A stretch of 64,000 nt of DNA from Ruegeria atlantica (GTDB lineage: Bacteria > Pseudomonadota > Alphaproteobacteria > Rhodobacterales > Rhodobacteraceae). Under the pieces are notes generated by a model, which worked only from the letters and a program-made list of their open reading frames with translations, was not told the DNA's origin and ran no database searches. The stretch is from contig WQBJ01000004.1 in assembly GCA_013032095.1 (NCBI GenBank), positions 1 to 64,000 on the forward strand. The letters are read 5' to 3'. Position 1 is the first letter of the stretch; each line of letters starts with the position of its first letter. The position numbers and the translations under genes are program-made. Below are positions 56,880-64,000 of the stretch, in pieces.

Positions 56880-58370
56880 ATGAACGAGATAAGCAGCATC
56901 GAGCAGGCAGCGGCACAGATTCAGAATGCCGAAACCATGCCGCATTCCATTGAGGCAGAGCAGCAACTTCTGGGCGCGATCCTGACCAATAACGACCTCT
57001 ATGATCGGGTGGCCTCGATCATCGGGGCCGAGCATTTCTATGACCCGGTCCACGCCCGGATTTACGAGGTGGCAGCCAATCGCATCGCTAAGAATGCGTT
57101 GGCTTCGCCCGTGACGCTGAAATCCTTCATGGCTGAAGATGAAGGCCTGAAGGAACTGGGCGGTCCTGCCTATCTGGTCAAACTGGCCGGAGCCTCGATC
57201 AGTGCCTTCGCGGTGCATGACTATGCCCAGATGATTTATGACCTCGCCATCCGGCGCGAGTTGATCCGGTTAGGGCGAGACATTTCGGACAAGGCGGCGC
57301 GGGTCGATGTATCGAGCGAACCCAAAGAACAGATCGTCGAGGCCGAGCAGCAACTCTATCAGCTTTCCGAGCAGGGCCAGACCGAACAGGGATTTCAATC
57401 CTTCCTCAAGGCGGTCACAGAAGCCGTCAACGTCACCAACGAAGCGTATCAGCGTGGTGGCGGCATGGCAGGTATTTCCACCGGTCTGGCCGACTTGGAC
57501 AAGCAATTGGGCGGTTTACACCCATCCGACCTGATCATTCTGGCCGGGCGCCCGTCGATGGGGAAAACCTCATTGGCGACCAACGTAGCGTTCAACGTGG
57601 CCAAGGCGTACAAACGTGGCACCAAACCGGACGGTTCCGAGGGTGCAATTGATGGCGGCGTGGTTGGATTCTTCTCCTTGGAGATGAGCGCCGAACAGCT
57701 GGCTGGCCGGGTATTGGCCGAAGCCTCCGAAATTTCCTCGCACAAGATCCGTCAGGGCGACATGACCGAAACCGAGTTCCGCCGCTTCGTCGACGCGGCC
57801 AAGGACCTTGAGGCTTGCCCGCTTTTCATTGACGACACCCCGGCCTTGCCCATTTCGCAGCTCGCCGCCCGCGCACGGCGGTTGAAGCGGACCCACGGGC
57901 TGGACCTGCTGGTGATCGACTATCTGCAACTGTGCCGCGGTATGGCCGATAATCGGGTGAACGAAATCGCCGAGATTTCGATGGGCATGAAAGCCATCGC
58001 CAAGGAATTGAACATCCCCGTCATCGCCCTGTCTCAGCTCAGCCGTCAGGTGGAAAGCCGAGACGACAAACGCCCGCAGCTCTCCGACCTGCGTGAATCG
58101 GGCTCGATCGAGCAAGACGCAGACGTGGTGATGTTCGTGTTCCGCGAGGAATACTACAAAGAACGCGAAAAGCCCGGCGATCACGAGCTGGAAAAGATGG
58201 AAGAGTGGAAGCAGGCCATGGAACGCCTGCACGGCAAAGCCGAGGTTATCGTCGGCAAGCAGCGTCACGGCCCCATCGGCACGGTCGAATTGTCATTCGA
58301 GGCGCAGTTCACCCGCTTCGGCAATCTGGTCAAACCCTGGCAACAAGACGGCCAGATCGAGGGTTACTGA
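56880..58370 (+). CDS. dnaB: Replicative DNA helicase DnaB
   Basis: 496 residues, hexameric replication helicase. The N-terminal collar domain includes MPHSIEAEQQLLGAILTNND. The RecA-like domain has Walker A LAGRPSMGKTSLATNVA, Walker B LLVIDYLQL, SQLSRQVESRDDKRPQLSDL and RESGSIEQDADVV. No intein is present. I start at ATG 56880. An in-frame ATG at 56865 has AAGGG only one base upstream, too close. About 200 bp separate it from pyrE. Confidence 0.96.
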   Translation: MNEISSIEQAAAQIQNAETMPHSIEAEQQLLGAILTNNDLYDRVASIIGAEHFYDPVHARIYEVAANRIAKNALASPVTLKSFMAEDEGLKELGGPAYLVKLAGASISAFAVHDYAQMIYDLAIRRELIRLGRDISDKAARVDVSSEPKEQIVEAEQQLYQLSEQGQTEQGFQSFLKAVTEAVNVTNEAYQRGGGMAGISTGLADLDKQLGGLHPSDLIILAGRPSMGKTSLATNVAFNVAKAYKRGTKPDGSEGAIDGGVVGFFSLEMSAEQLAGRVLAEASEISSHKIRQGDMTETEFRRFVDAAKDLEACPLFIDDTPALPISQLAARARRLKRTHGLDLLVIDYLQLCRGMADNRVNEIAEISMGMKAIAKELNIPVIALSQLSRQVESRDDKRPQLSDLRESGSIEQDADVVMFVFREEYYKEREKPGDHELEKMEEWKQAMERLHGKAEVIVGKQRHGPIGTVELSFEAQFTRFGNLVKPWQQDGQIEGY

Positions 58371-58371
58371 T

Positions 58372-58911
58372 CTACCAAAGCGCGGGCTTATTGAATGCGT
58401 TGACGCAGTGCGACGGGCCCTCAATTGGGGTCTCCGCTCCGGTCAAAGACTGGCCCAGCCATCCATGCGGCATACTCAACGGCATGGGCGGCTGCGCGAA
58501 GGTCTCGGTGATCTGCTGGAATCCGGTCTTTTCATAATAGGCGGGATCGCCGTAGGTTACAGCAAAGTCTATCCCTTGCAGACGTAGCTCCTCCAACCCA
58601 AAACTGATCAGTTTTTGACCAATGCCAGATTTCTGCCGGTCCGTACGCACGGCCACCGGAGACATCAGAAACACCTGACGCGGGTCCTGATCATAACTCA
58701 GGCGCGAGAACAGAACACAGGCCGCCAGCGCACTGCTTTCCAGTGCCAATACTCCCAGCAAATCGTCGTCAGGAGTCGTGTTCAAAAGATCTTGGACCAA
58801 AGCACCAACCGCGCGGCCTTCCTCTTCTCCCTCAGAGGCAGCGAAGACATCCCGAAACAACCCGGGCAATTCAGTTGATCGCGCTTTGTAGTTTGTAGTC
58901 AGGTTCAGCAA
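58372..58911 (-). CDS. GNAT-family N-acetyltransferase
   Basis: 179 residues. The acetyl-CoA-binding segment is [20 protein letters not shown] (Q/R-x-x-G-x-G). [15 protein letters not shown] is the following strand with the conserved Tyr. The substrate is unknown. The start is a TTG at 58911, supported by a strong AAGGAGG 6 nt upstream and no better ATG. It ends 2 nt from the convergent dnaB stop. Confidence 0.85.
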   Translation of the reverse strand: MLNLTTNYKARSTELPGLFRDVFAASEGEEEGRAVGALVQDLLNTTPDDDLLGVLALESSALAACVLFSRLSYDQDPRQVFLMSPVAVRTDRQKSGIGQKLISFGLEELRLQGIDFAVTYGDPAYYEKTGFQQITETFAQPPMPLSMPHGWLGQSLTGAETPIEGPSHCVNAFNKPALW

Positions 58912-59115
58912 TGTCCGCCTCCTTCAGGTAGATCAAAGATCCCACCTCAGAACTTTCAGTTGATCACAGCACAAACACAATGGCGAGACCTGGGCCCGTT
59001 CCCAAAAGGCCTTTTTTCGCCAAGGCTTTGGAAGAAAGGCCAGAACCTGCGCAGGATCGCCACGATATCTACAAGAATTGGCGCCTACCCCCTTGACCTG
59101 CCGCGATCCAATGTC

Positions 59116-60162
59116 ATGAACAGCACCATGAGTACCGCACGTTTGACGATCAACCTTCAGGCGCTTGCCAGCAACTGGCGGGCGCTCAACGCAAAAACGG
59201 ATGTCGAGACCGGCGCCGTGGTCAAAGCCGACGCCTATGGTCTTGGGGCCGGTCCGGTTTCTGCGACCCTGGCCGAGGAAGGCGTCCGCAAGTTTTTTGT
59301 TGCCGTTGCTGAGGAAGGCGTCGCCGTGCGCGAGGCTGTTGGCCCTGGACCGATGATCGGAGTGTTCTCGGGTCATATGGAGGGCGACACTGATCTTTTA
59401 CGTGATCATACCCTGACGCCTCTAATTAACTCGCCGGAGCAATTTCTGCGCCATCAACAGGCGCTGCCGGATCACTCCTTCGGCATTCAACTGGACAGCG
59501 GCATGAATCGTTTGGGGTTGGAACCCGCTGACTGGGCCGAGTTGCGCCCGAGAGCCGAAGCACTGAACACTGCCGTCATCATGTCGCATCTGGCCTGCTC
59601 GGATGAACCTGATCACCCGATGAACTTGCAGCAGCTTAAAACCTTCCGCGAGATCACGGACGGTACCACCGCCCCGCGGTCTCTGGCAGCAACCGGAGGC
59701 ACGCTGCTGGGACCGGAATTCCACTTTGACTTCTGCCGCCCCGGCGTTGGCCTCTATGGCGGTATGCCCTTTGCCGATGCGAAACCTGTGGTGACAGTTG
59801 ACCTGCCCGTTATCCAGGTCCGCGAAGTCAAAGTCGGAGAATCCGTCGGCTACGGCAACAGTTGGATCGCGCGACGCCCGTCGCGCATCGCGACGGTTCC
59901 CGCCGGGTATGCAGATGGCCTGCATCGGGCCATCGGTGGCGGCATCGATGTGTTTGCAGGTGGGAAACCCTGCCCCGTAGTCGGGCGCATCTCAATGGAC
60001 CTGATTACCGTTGACGTGACCGACCTGCCGCAAGACCCTGAGCGTCTCCGCATCCTGAATGGACACCAAACCATCGATGACCTGGCCGAGGCAGCAGGCA
60101 CTATCGGGTACGAAATTCTCACATCGCTTGGCGCGCGTTACTCGCGGGGCTACGTGGAATGA
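59116..60162 (+). CDS. alr: Alanine racemase
   Basis: 348 residues. PLP-dependent interconversion of L- and D-alanine for peptidoglycan. The PLP lysine is in [12 protein letters not shown] (about K37). [13 protein letters not shown] and the C-terminal GYGNSW/YADGLHR region carry the second active-site residues. [15 protein letters not shown] is the family N-terminus. Starts at 59116 and 59128 are both possible, with no clear ribosome site. Its stop overlaps mlaE by 4 nt, a coupling of wall precursor and outer-membrane lipid genes. Confidence 0.94.
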   Translation: MNSTMSTARLTINLQALASNWRALNAKTDVETGAVVKADAYGLGAGPVSATLAEEGVRKFFVAVAEEGVAVREAVGPGPMIGVFSGHMEGDTDLLRDHTLTPLINSPEQFLRHQQALPDHSFGIQLDSGMNRLGLEPADWAELRPRAEALNTAVIMSHLACSDEPDHPMNLQQLKTFREITDGTTAPRSLAATGGTLLGPEFHFDFCRPGVGLYGGMPFADAKPVVTVDLPVIQVREVKVGESVGYGNSWIARRPSRIATVPAGYADGLHRAIGGGIDVFAGGKPCPVVGRISMDLITVDVTDLPQDPERLRILNGHQTIDDLAEAAGTIGYEILTSLGARYSRGYVE

Positions 60163-60941
60163 ATCCTTTGCATCTGCTGGGCGGGCTGGGCCGTGCGGTT
60201 CTGGCGCTGTTCGCCACCTTCGGCAAAGTCGCGCTGTTCTCGGTGGATGCGATTTCGCACATATTCCGCCCCCCTTATTACCCACGCGAATTTGCCGTGG
60301 CGCTGATGAATATCGGCTGGCTGTCTCTGCCGGTTGTCGGCCTGACCGCCATCTTCACCGGCGGCGCACTGGCGTTGCAGATCTACGCCGGCGGCGCGCG
60401 TTTCAATGCCGAGGCCGTTGTACCCCAGATCGTCGCCATCGGCATGGTGCGCGAGCTTGGCCCCGTGCTGGTCGGTCTGATGATCGCCGCGCGTGTGACC
60501 TCGTCGATTGCAGCCGAGATCGCCACTATGAAAGTGACAGAGCAGATCGACGCGCTGGTCACCCTGTCCACCCATCCGATGAAATACCTGACCGCTCCGC
60601 GCGTGCTGGCTGCCCTGATCACCGTGCCTCTTCTGGTCGGGATCGGAGACATCATCGGCATCGCGGGCGGCTATGTGGTCGCGACCCAGAATCTGGGTTT
60701 CAACCCGGCAAACTACCTGTCGAACACGGTTAATTTCCTTGAAGCCCGCGACATCGTCTCGTCGCTTGTCAAAGGGGCCGCTTTCGGTCTGATCGCTGCG
60801 ATCATGGGCTGCTACTACGGCATGGATTCGGGCCGCGGTGCTCAGGGCGTGGGCCGCGCCACCAAATCCTCGGTCGAATCCGCCGCCATTATGATTCTGG
60901 CCGCCAACTTCATTCTGACAGGGGTGTTCTTCTCGCTATGA
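60159..60941 (+). CDS. mlaE: MlaE-type ABC transporter permease
   Basis: 260 residues with about five membrane helices. Motifs of the MlaE family: [15 protein letters not shown] early, [37 protein letters not shown], and [20 protein letters not shown] near the end. With MlaF it energises retrograde phospholipid transport between membranes. It is tightly coupled to alr upstream and mlaF downstream by 4-nt overlaps. The substrate-binding MCE protein (MlaD) is not in this window. Confidence 0.93.
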   Translation: MNPLHLLGGLGRAVLALFATFGKVALFSVDAISHIFRPPYYPREFAVALMNIGWLSLPVVGLTAIFTGGALALQIYAGGARFNAEAVVPQIVAIGMVRELGPVLVGLMIAARVTSSIAAEIATMKVTEQIDALVTLSTHPMKYLTAPRVLAALITVPLLVGIGDIIGIAGGYVVATQNLGFNPANYLSNTVNFLEARDIVSSLVKGAAFGLIAAIMGCYYGMDSGRGAQGVGRATKSSVESAAIMILAANFILTGVFFSL

Positions 60942-61684
60942 TCCGAATGGAGAATGTACAAAAGTCGTTTGGCGACAATCAGGTTCTGCAAAGCATGAAC
61001 CTTGAGATTCCCAAGGGCACCTCGATGGTCATCATCGGCGGTTCCGGCACCGGGAAGTCGGTCGCGCTGAAATGCATCCTCGGCCTGATCAAGCCCGACA
61101 GCGGTATGATCTATGTCGATGGCAAGGATGCCACCAAGGGCGACCGGGATAAGTTTTTGGCCCGCTTCGGCATGCTGTTTCAGGGCGCAGCGCTGTTTGA
61201 CTCGCTGCCCGTCTGGCAAAACGTCAGCTTCCGATTGCTGCGCGGCCCTCTAAAACGCCCGCCGGAATACGCCCGCGAGATCGCCATCGAGAAACTGCGA
61301 CGCGTGGGCCTGAAATCCGACGTGGCCGACCGTTTCCCGTCGGAACTTTCGGGCGGTATGCAAAAACGCGTGGGCCTTGCACGTGCCATCGCCGCCGAAC
61401 CCGAGATCATTTTCTTCGACGAACCCACCACCGGCCTTGACCCGATCATGTCCGGCGTCATCAACGACCTGATCCGCGAAATCGTGACCGAGATGGGCGC
61501 CACCGCGATGACCATTACCCACGACATGAGTTCCGTCCGCGCGATTGCCGACAACGTGGCCATGCTACACGGAGGCGTCATCCAGTGGACTGGCCCGGTA
61601 AGTCAGATGGACGCGTCCGGCGATCCTTATGTCGAGCAGTTTATCAGTGGTTGCGCTGAGGGCCCTATTGAGGCGGTGCGGTAA
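60938..61684 (+). CDS. mlaF: MlaF-type ABC transporter ATPase
   Basis: 248 residues. Walker A IIGGSGTGKSVALKC, Q-loop GMLFQGAALFDSLPVWQNV, signature LSGGMQKRVGLARAIA, Walker B IIFFDEPTTGLDP, and His switch TITHDMSSV. The GMLFQGAALFDSL wording is typical of MlaF. Partner of the MlaE permease encoded with a 4-nt overlap. The expected mlaD and mlaC do not follow. Confidence 0.94.
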   Translation: MIRMENVQKSFGDNQVLQSMNLEIPKGTSMVIIGGSGTGKSVALKCILGLIKPDSGMIYVDGKDATKGDRDKFLARFGMLFQGAALFDSLPVWQNVSFRLLRGPLKRPPEYAREIAIEKLRRVGLKSDVADRFPSELSGGMQKRVGLARAIAAEPEIIFFDEPTTGLDPIMSGVINDLIREIVTEMGATAMTITHDMSSVRAIADNVAMLHGGVIQWTGPVSQMDASGDPYVEQFISGCAEGPIEAVR

Positions 61685-61763
61685 TTAATTCTTCGGCTCT
61701 CTGATTAGGCAGAAAAACCAAAATAACTTCTCAACGATCGACGGATTTTCTGATGGCGCACGT

Positions 61764-61788
61764 TGAACATACACATACTAAATGTTCA
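61764..61788. promoter_or_regulatory. Inverted repeat before the cytochrome b561 gene, possible operator
   Basis: TGAACAT (61764-61770) and ATGTTCA (61782-61788) are a perfect 7-bp inverted repeat around 11 nt, ending 13 bp before the gene start and just before its GGAG. The spacing differs from the alphaproteobacterial LexA box, so another regulator or an mRNA hairpin is more likely. Confidence 0.35.
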
Positions 61789-61801
61789 TCGGAGCTTCCC
61801 C

Positions 61802-62284
61802 ATGCCCAATTCATATTCCCGTACACAAATAGCCCTTCATTGGGTGATTTTTTTGCTGATCGCCGCTCAATTCCTGTTTGAGGACCCAATCTCTGAAGCG
61901 TGGCAAAAGGTCGAACAGGGATTGCCGGTCGGCTTTCAGCCCATGGTTGCATTCCATGTGTTTGGCGGGCTACTGATTCTGGCGCTTGTGTTGTGGCGCA
62001 TTGCGTTGCGCCTGACGCGCGGGGCTCCCCCGCTGCCGCAAAAAGAAACCGCCGCCATGAAATTGGCCGCGCACGTTACCCATCTGTCAATGTATGCGCT
62101 GATGGTCCTGCTGCCGGTCTCCGGCGCCCTAGCATGGTTTGGTGGTGTACAGATGGGTGCGGAGACGCACGAAGTGTTTAAAACGCTGATGCTGGCTCTC
62201 ATCCTTCTGCACATAGCAGCCACCCTGTTCCATCAATTCGTGCTGAAAACCAATCTGATGGCACGGATGAAGCGCGTAGGATAA
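61802..62284 (+). CDS. Cytochrome b561-family membrane protein
   Basis: 160 residues, four membrane helices. Histidines likely to ligate two b hemes lie in ALHWVIF, AFHVFGG, HVTHLSMY and LHIAATLFHQF, the pattern of bacterial di-heme cytochrome b561 (CybB-like). It would carry electrons across the inner membrane, partner unknown. The ATG at 61802 has GGAG upstream. A longer frame starts inside the operator-like repeat. Confidence 0.88.
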   Translation: MPNSYSRTQIALHWVIFLLIAAQFLFEDPISEAWQKVEQGLPVGFQPMVAFHVFGGLLILALVLWRIALRLTRGAPPLPQKETAAMKLAAHVTHLSMYALMVLLPVSGALAWFGGVQMGAETHEVFKTLMLALILLHIAATLFHQFVLKTNLMARMKRVG

Positions 62285-62292
62285 CAGGTGGA

Positions 62293-62312
62293 GGTGCGTG
62301 CTTGCACGCACC
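62293..62312. repeat. Palindromic hairpin GGTGCGTG...CACGCACC
   Basis: GGTGCGTG (62293-62300) and CACGCACC (62305-62312) pair perfectly around CTTG. No T-run follows on either strand, so it is not an ordinary intrinsic terminator. From memory, similar palindromes recur between genes in Roseobacter genomes. This is the only copy I see here. Confidence 0.45.
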
Positions 62313-62356
62313 GCCCACAGCCGTAGAGTGAGACCAAACTCTTCTGACTGGCTGCC

Positions 62357-62809
62357 ATGACCCTCCGCCTCGCCACCCTTTCGCTCCTGATCCTCTACCC
62401 CATCGCATGGTTCGCTCCGCTGATGCGCGCGGGGCTGCTGCCGATCTTCGGCTTGTCCGAAATCAGCGTCATCACCGGACTACAATCCCTGTGGAAATCG
62501 GACGTCTTTCTGGCGCTGATCGTCACAGTCTTCGCCCTCTTCGCGCCCTACATCAAAACCATAGGCACCGCCCTGATCCAATGGGATCTGCTGGACGTAC
62601 GCGTCCAACCCGCGCTGAACATCCTTGGAAAATTGGCGATGGCCGACATCTTTCTGATCGCGCTATATATCACTTTGGCCAAGGGAATTTCCTACGCGAC
62701 CATCGAAACCGCGTGGGGTCTCTACCTGTTTACTGCGTGCATCTTGGCCTCAATTGTACTGGGCCACATTACCGAAATGACACGCAGATCACGAAATTCT
62801 CAGAGCTAA
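62357..62809 (+). CDS. Paraquat-inducible protein A (PqiA)-like membrane protein
   Basis: 150 residues, four membrane helices. FAPLMRAG near the start, SLWKSDVFLALIVTVFALFAP, and LNILGKLAMADIFLIALYI match the single-repeat PqiA family. In enterobacteria PqiA works with MCE proteins in lipid transport, which would fit the mlaEF genes nearby, though the exact role of this short form is unknown. Confidence 0.82.
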   Translation: MTLRLATLSLLILYPIAWFAPLMRAGLLPIFGLSEISVITGLQSLWKSDVFLALIVTVFALFAPYIKTIGTALIQWDLLDVRVQPALNILGKLAMADIFLIALYITLAKGISYATIETAWGLYLFTACILASIVLGHITEMTRRSRNSQS

Positions 62810-62957
62810 TTGATTGAAAACACTCATCTGAGTATCATCTTTATATTTCGAGCAGTGACAATTTGTAGTTTTCAGGTCCGTAGCGGATCAATCTGTGTGT
62901 TTTGGATGCTCCCGCTTGGGCTTGGTGTGTACCGGTTCTAGAAGGAGTTCGTCGATC

Positions 62958-63743
62958 ATGACAACCCTCCATACAATGACATTGCAATTTCAGAATGCCT
63001 TTTTAAGACTGACTTTTTTCCTGATATGCGCGTCGGCACTGCTCGCCGTTTCGACCACGATTTTATCCGCTCTAGGTGTATTGCCCTGGCTCTCGATGCA
63101 GGCCGGATTCGGCGATGGCACAGTCGTTGATGCCGGCATGTTTATCCAGATCGGCCTGACCGCTTTGATTCTCATGTTGGCGTTCTACCTGCCTGCGAAT
63201 GCTCGAATGATGGCGCTGGAAAATAACCATCGCAAGTTCGCTCTGACCATGCACGATATCGCCGAGGCCTATCATATGGCTCATGCCGCCGACCGCGGAG
63301 GGCTGTTCATGATGTCTTCCGAATTTGACGGGGTGAAGGAACGCATGGCCTTCCTGCGCCAGCATCCAAATCTGCAATCGCTTGAGCCGGAGATACTCGA
63401 ACTGGCCGCTCAGATGAGCCAGATTAGTCAGGAGCTGGCCGAGACCTATGGTGACGCCCGAGTGAGCCGAGCGCGAACCTTCTTGCAACAACGTCAGGAA
63501 GAAATCGAGTTGTTCCAGAAACGGCTTGAAGAGGCTCAAGTGATCCAGAGTGAACTACGCCAATGGACGTGGGATGTAGAGCTTGAAGAGTCTATCGCCA
63601 AATCCCAGCTAAGCCGTCTGCGGGATGAACTGTTTGAATTGCTGCCCGAACTCTCGGCACAACTGCAATCGCCCCCCAAAGACAATGTGGCTAAAACGTC
63701 CAGCGTAGTTGCAATGTCACCACCGCCCCGCGCGGCGGAATAG
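62958..63743 (+). CDS. Hypothetical membrane protein with long coiled coil
   Basis: 261 residues. Two N-terminal membrane helices (about 14-38 and 57-80), then a long charged helical region (about 130-240) rich in Glu/Gln with heptad character (QQRQEEIELFQKRLEEAQVI). Family unknown to me. Relatives upstream of radA are sometimes labelled DNA repair proteins without visible catalytic motifs. The ATG at 62958 has AGAAGGAG upstream. Its TAG stop overlaps the GC-rich repeat that follows. Confidence 0.75.
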   Translation: MTTLHTMTLQFQNAFLRLTFFLICASALLAVSTTILSALGVLPWLSMQAGFGDGTVVDAGMFIQIGLTALILMLAFYLPANARMMALENNHRKFALTMHDIAEAYHMAHAADRGGLFMMSSEFDGVKERMAFLRQHPNLQSLEPEILELAAQMSQISQELAETYGDARVSRARTFLQQRQEEIELFQKRLEEAQVIQSELRQWTWDVELEESIAKSQLSRLRDELFELLPELSAQLQSPPKDNVAKTSSVVAMSPPPRAAE

Positions 63744-63812
63744 GCGCGCCAGCACCCGCCACGGGCGATGGCCCACCGGGCCTGAGGACGAGGCGCGCCC
63801 CCGGCGGTGATG
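63743..63812. repeat. GC-rich REP-like palindromic element before radA
   Basis: Two copies of the self-complementary octamer GGCGCGCC (63743-63750 and 63792-63799) bracket 41 bp. That interval itself holds short inverted repeats (CCCG-cca-CGGG and GGCCC-acc-GGGCC). The arrangement would fold into a compact multi-hairpin structure on either strand. I recall similar elements in Roseobacter intergenic regions but cannot verify this here. Confidence 0.45.
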
Positions 63813-63863
63813 AAAACCCTGCAAGGGCTTGAAGAACGGCCCATCCTCGGGCACCAAGGCCAC

Positions 63864-64000
63864 ATGGCAAAGACGACTTTCTCCTGCTCGGCCTGTGGCG
63901 CATCCCATTCGCGCTGGTCCGGGCGCTGTGACGCATGCGGTGAATGGAACACGATCACGCAGGACGTTCCCCTTTCAGCTGGCCCCGCGAAGAAATCCTT
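63864..64000 (+). CDS. radA: DNA repair protein RadA, N-terminus (cut by window edge)
   Basis: Only the first 45 codons are visible. The four-cysteine zinc finger typical of RadA is intact: FSCSACGASHSRWSGRCDAC, then GEWNTI. RadA is a DnaB-like helicase that extends recombination D-loops. The KNRFG-containing ATPase core lies beyond the window. Predicted from the zinc finger alone. Confidence 0.9.
   Translation, partial: MAKTTFSCSACGASHSRWSGRCDACGEWNTITQDVPLSAGPAKKS

Noticed and set aside
23945..62883. The 12-mer TCAGGTCCGTAG in two intergenic regions (23945-23956 and 62872-62883)
   Set aside because: Many chance 12-mer matches are expected in 64 kb. The flanks do not resemble each other.

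Overview
The window looks like a chromosomal segment of a marine Roseobacter-group alphaproteobacterium (Rhodobacterales, Ruegeria-like). This rests on gene content and order, not on a database search. It carries a DmdB-type 3-methylmercaptopropionyl-CoA ligase, a zwf-pgl-pgi Entner-Doudoroff entry operon, the alphaproteobacterial order dusB(nifR3)-ntrBC-ntrYX-trkAH-hfq-hflX, a fused ispDF, an Asp-rich (non-zinc) HemB, and Usg, DUF502 and type-2 CtaA proteins. Nearly all of the window is tightly packed housekeeping or core-accessory DNA. I see no insertion sequence, prophage, CRISPR array or obvious defence system.

Layout. 1-1498: two identical tRNA-Asn(GTT) genes in direct repeat bracket about 1.34 kb of decayed DNA, including a glycosyltransferase-like pseudogene and a second gene remnant. 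1.5-7.0 kb (minus strand): dmdB and zwf-pgl-pgi. 7.2-9.2 kb: a radical SAM protein with extra C-terminal cysteines, a secreted SYLF-like protein and usg. 9.4-16.3 kb: gyrA, a small membrane protein, an M32 carboxypeptidase, ctaA and trmJ. 16.4-19.6 kb (plus): a ThiE-like protein missing the usual active-site motifs, psuK-psuG (pseudouridine catabolism) and a DUF502 membrane protein. 19.6-23.6 kb: a patatin-like esterase with bdhA (polyhydroxybutyrate turnover), then an orphan YejA-type peptide-binding protein. 23.6-31 kb: a gene-poor stretch with a terminator-ended sRNA candidate, a small CsbD-like protein, an XRE-cupin regulator divergent from an AMP-ligase/FrnE pair, an MFS exporter, and a TPR/SH3 pair. 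31-39.8 kb: mfd, hemB, a Tat-exported SYLF protein, a penicillin-acylase-family enzyme and a SnoaL-like protein.

39.8-52.2 kb (minus) is the nitrogen and potassium regulatory block. DusB is followed by NtrB/NtrC and NtrY/NtrX, then TrkA/TrkH potassium uptake, Hfq and HflX. Both response regulators lack the GAFTGA loop needed to engage sigma-54, so this nitrogen control probably works through the housekeeping polymerase, as established for Rhodobacter capsulatus NtrC. A plus-strand lipoprotein gene interrupts the block between ntrX and trkA. An unlinked amt lies just beyond it.

52.4-64 kb (plus): ispDF-pgpA-cinA(short) with 4-nt overlaps, amt, pyrE, dnaB, a GNAT gene (minus), alr-mlaE-mlaF with 4-nt overlaps, a cytochrome b561, a PqiA-like membrane protein, a coiled-coil membrane protein, a GC-rich REP-like palindromic element, and the start of radA cut by the window edge.

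The points I rate most worth a second look are the tRNA-bracketed decayed island, the ThiE-like protein tied to pseudouridine genes, the two GAFTGA-less regulators, the two orphan terminators that suggest small RNAs, and the REP-like element before radA.
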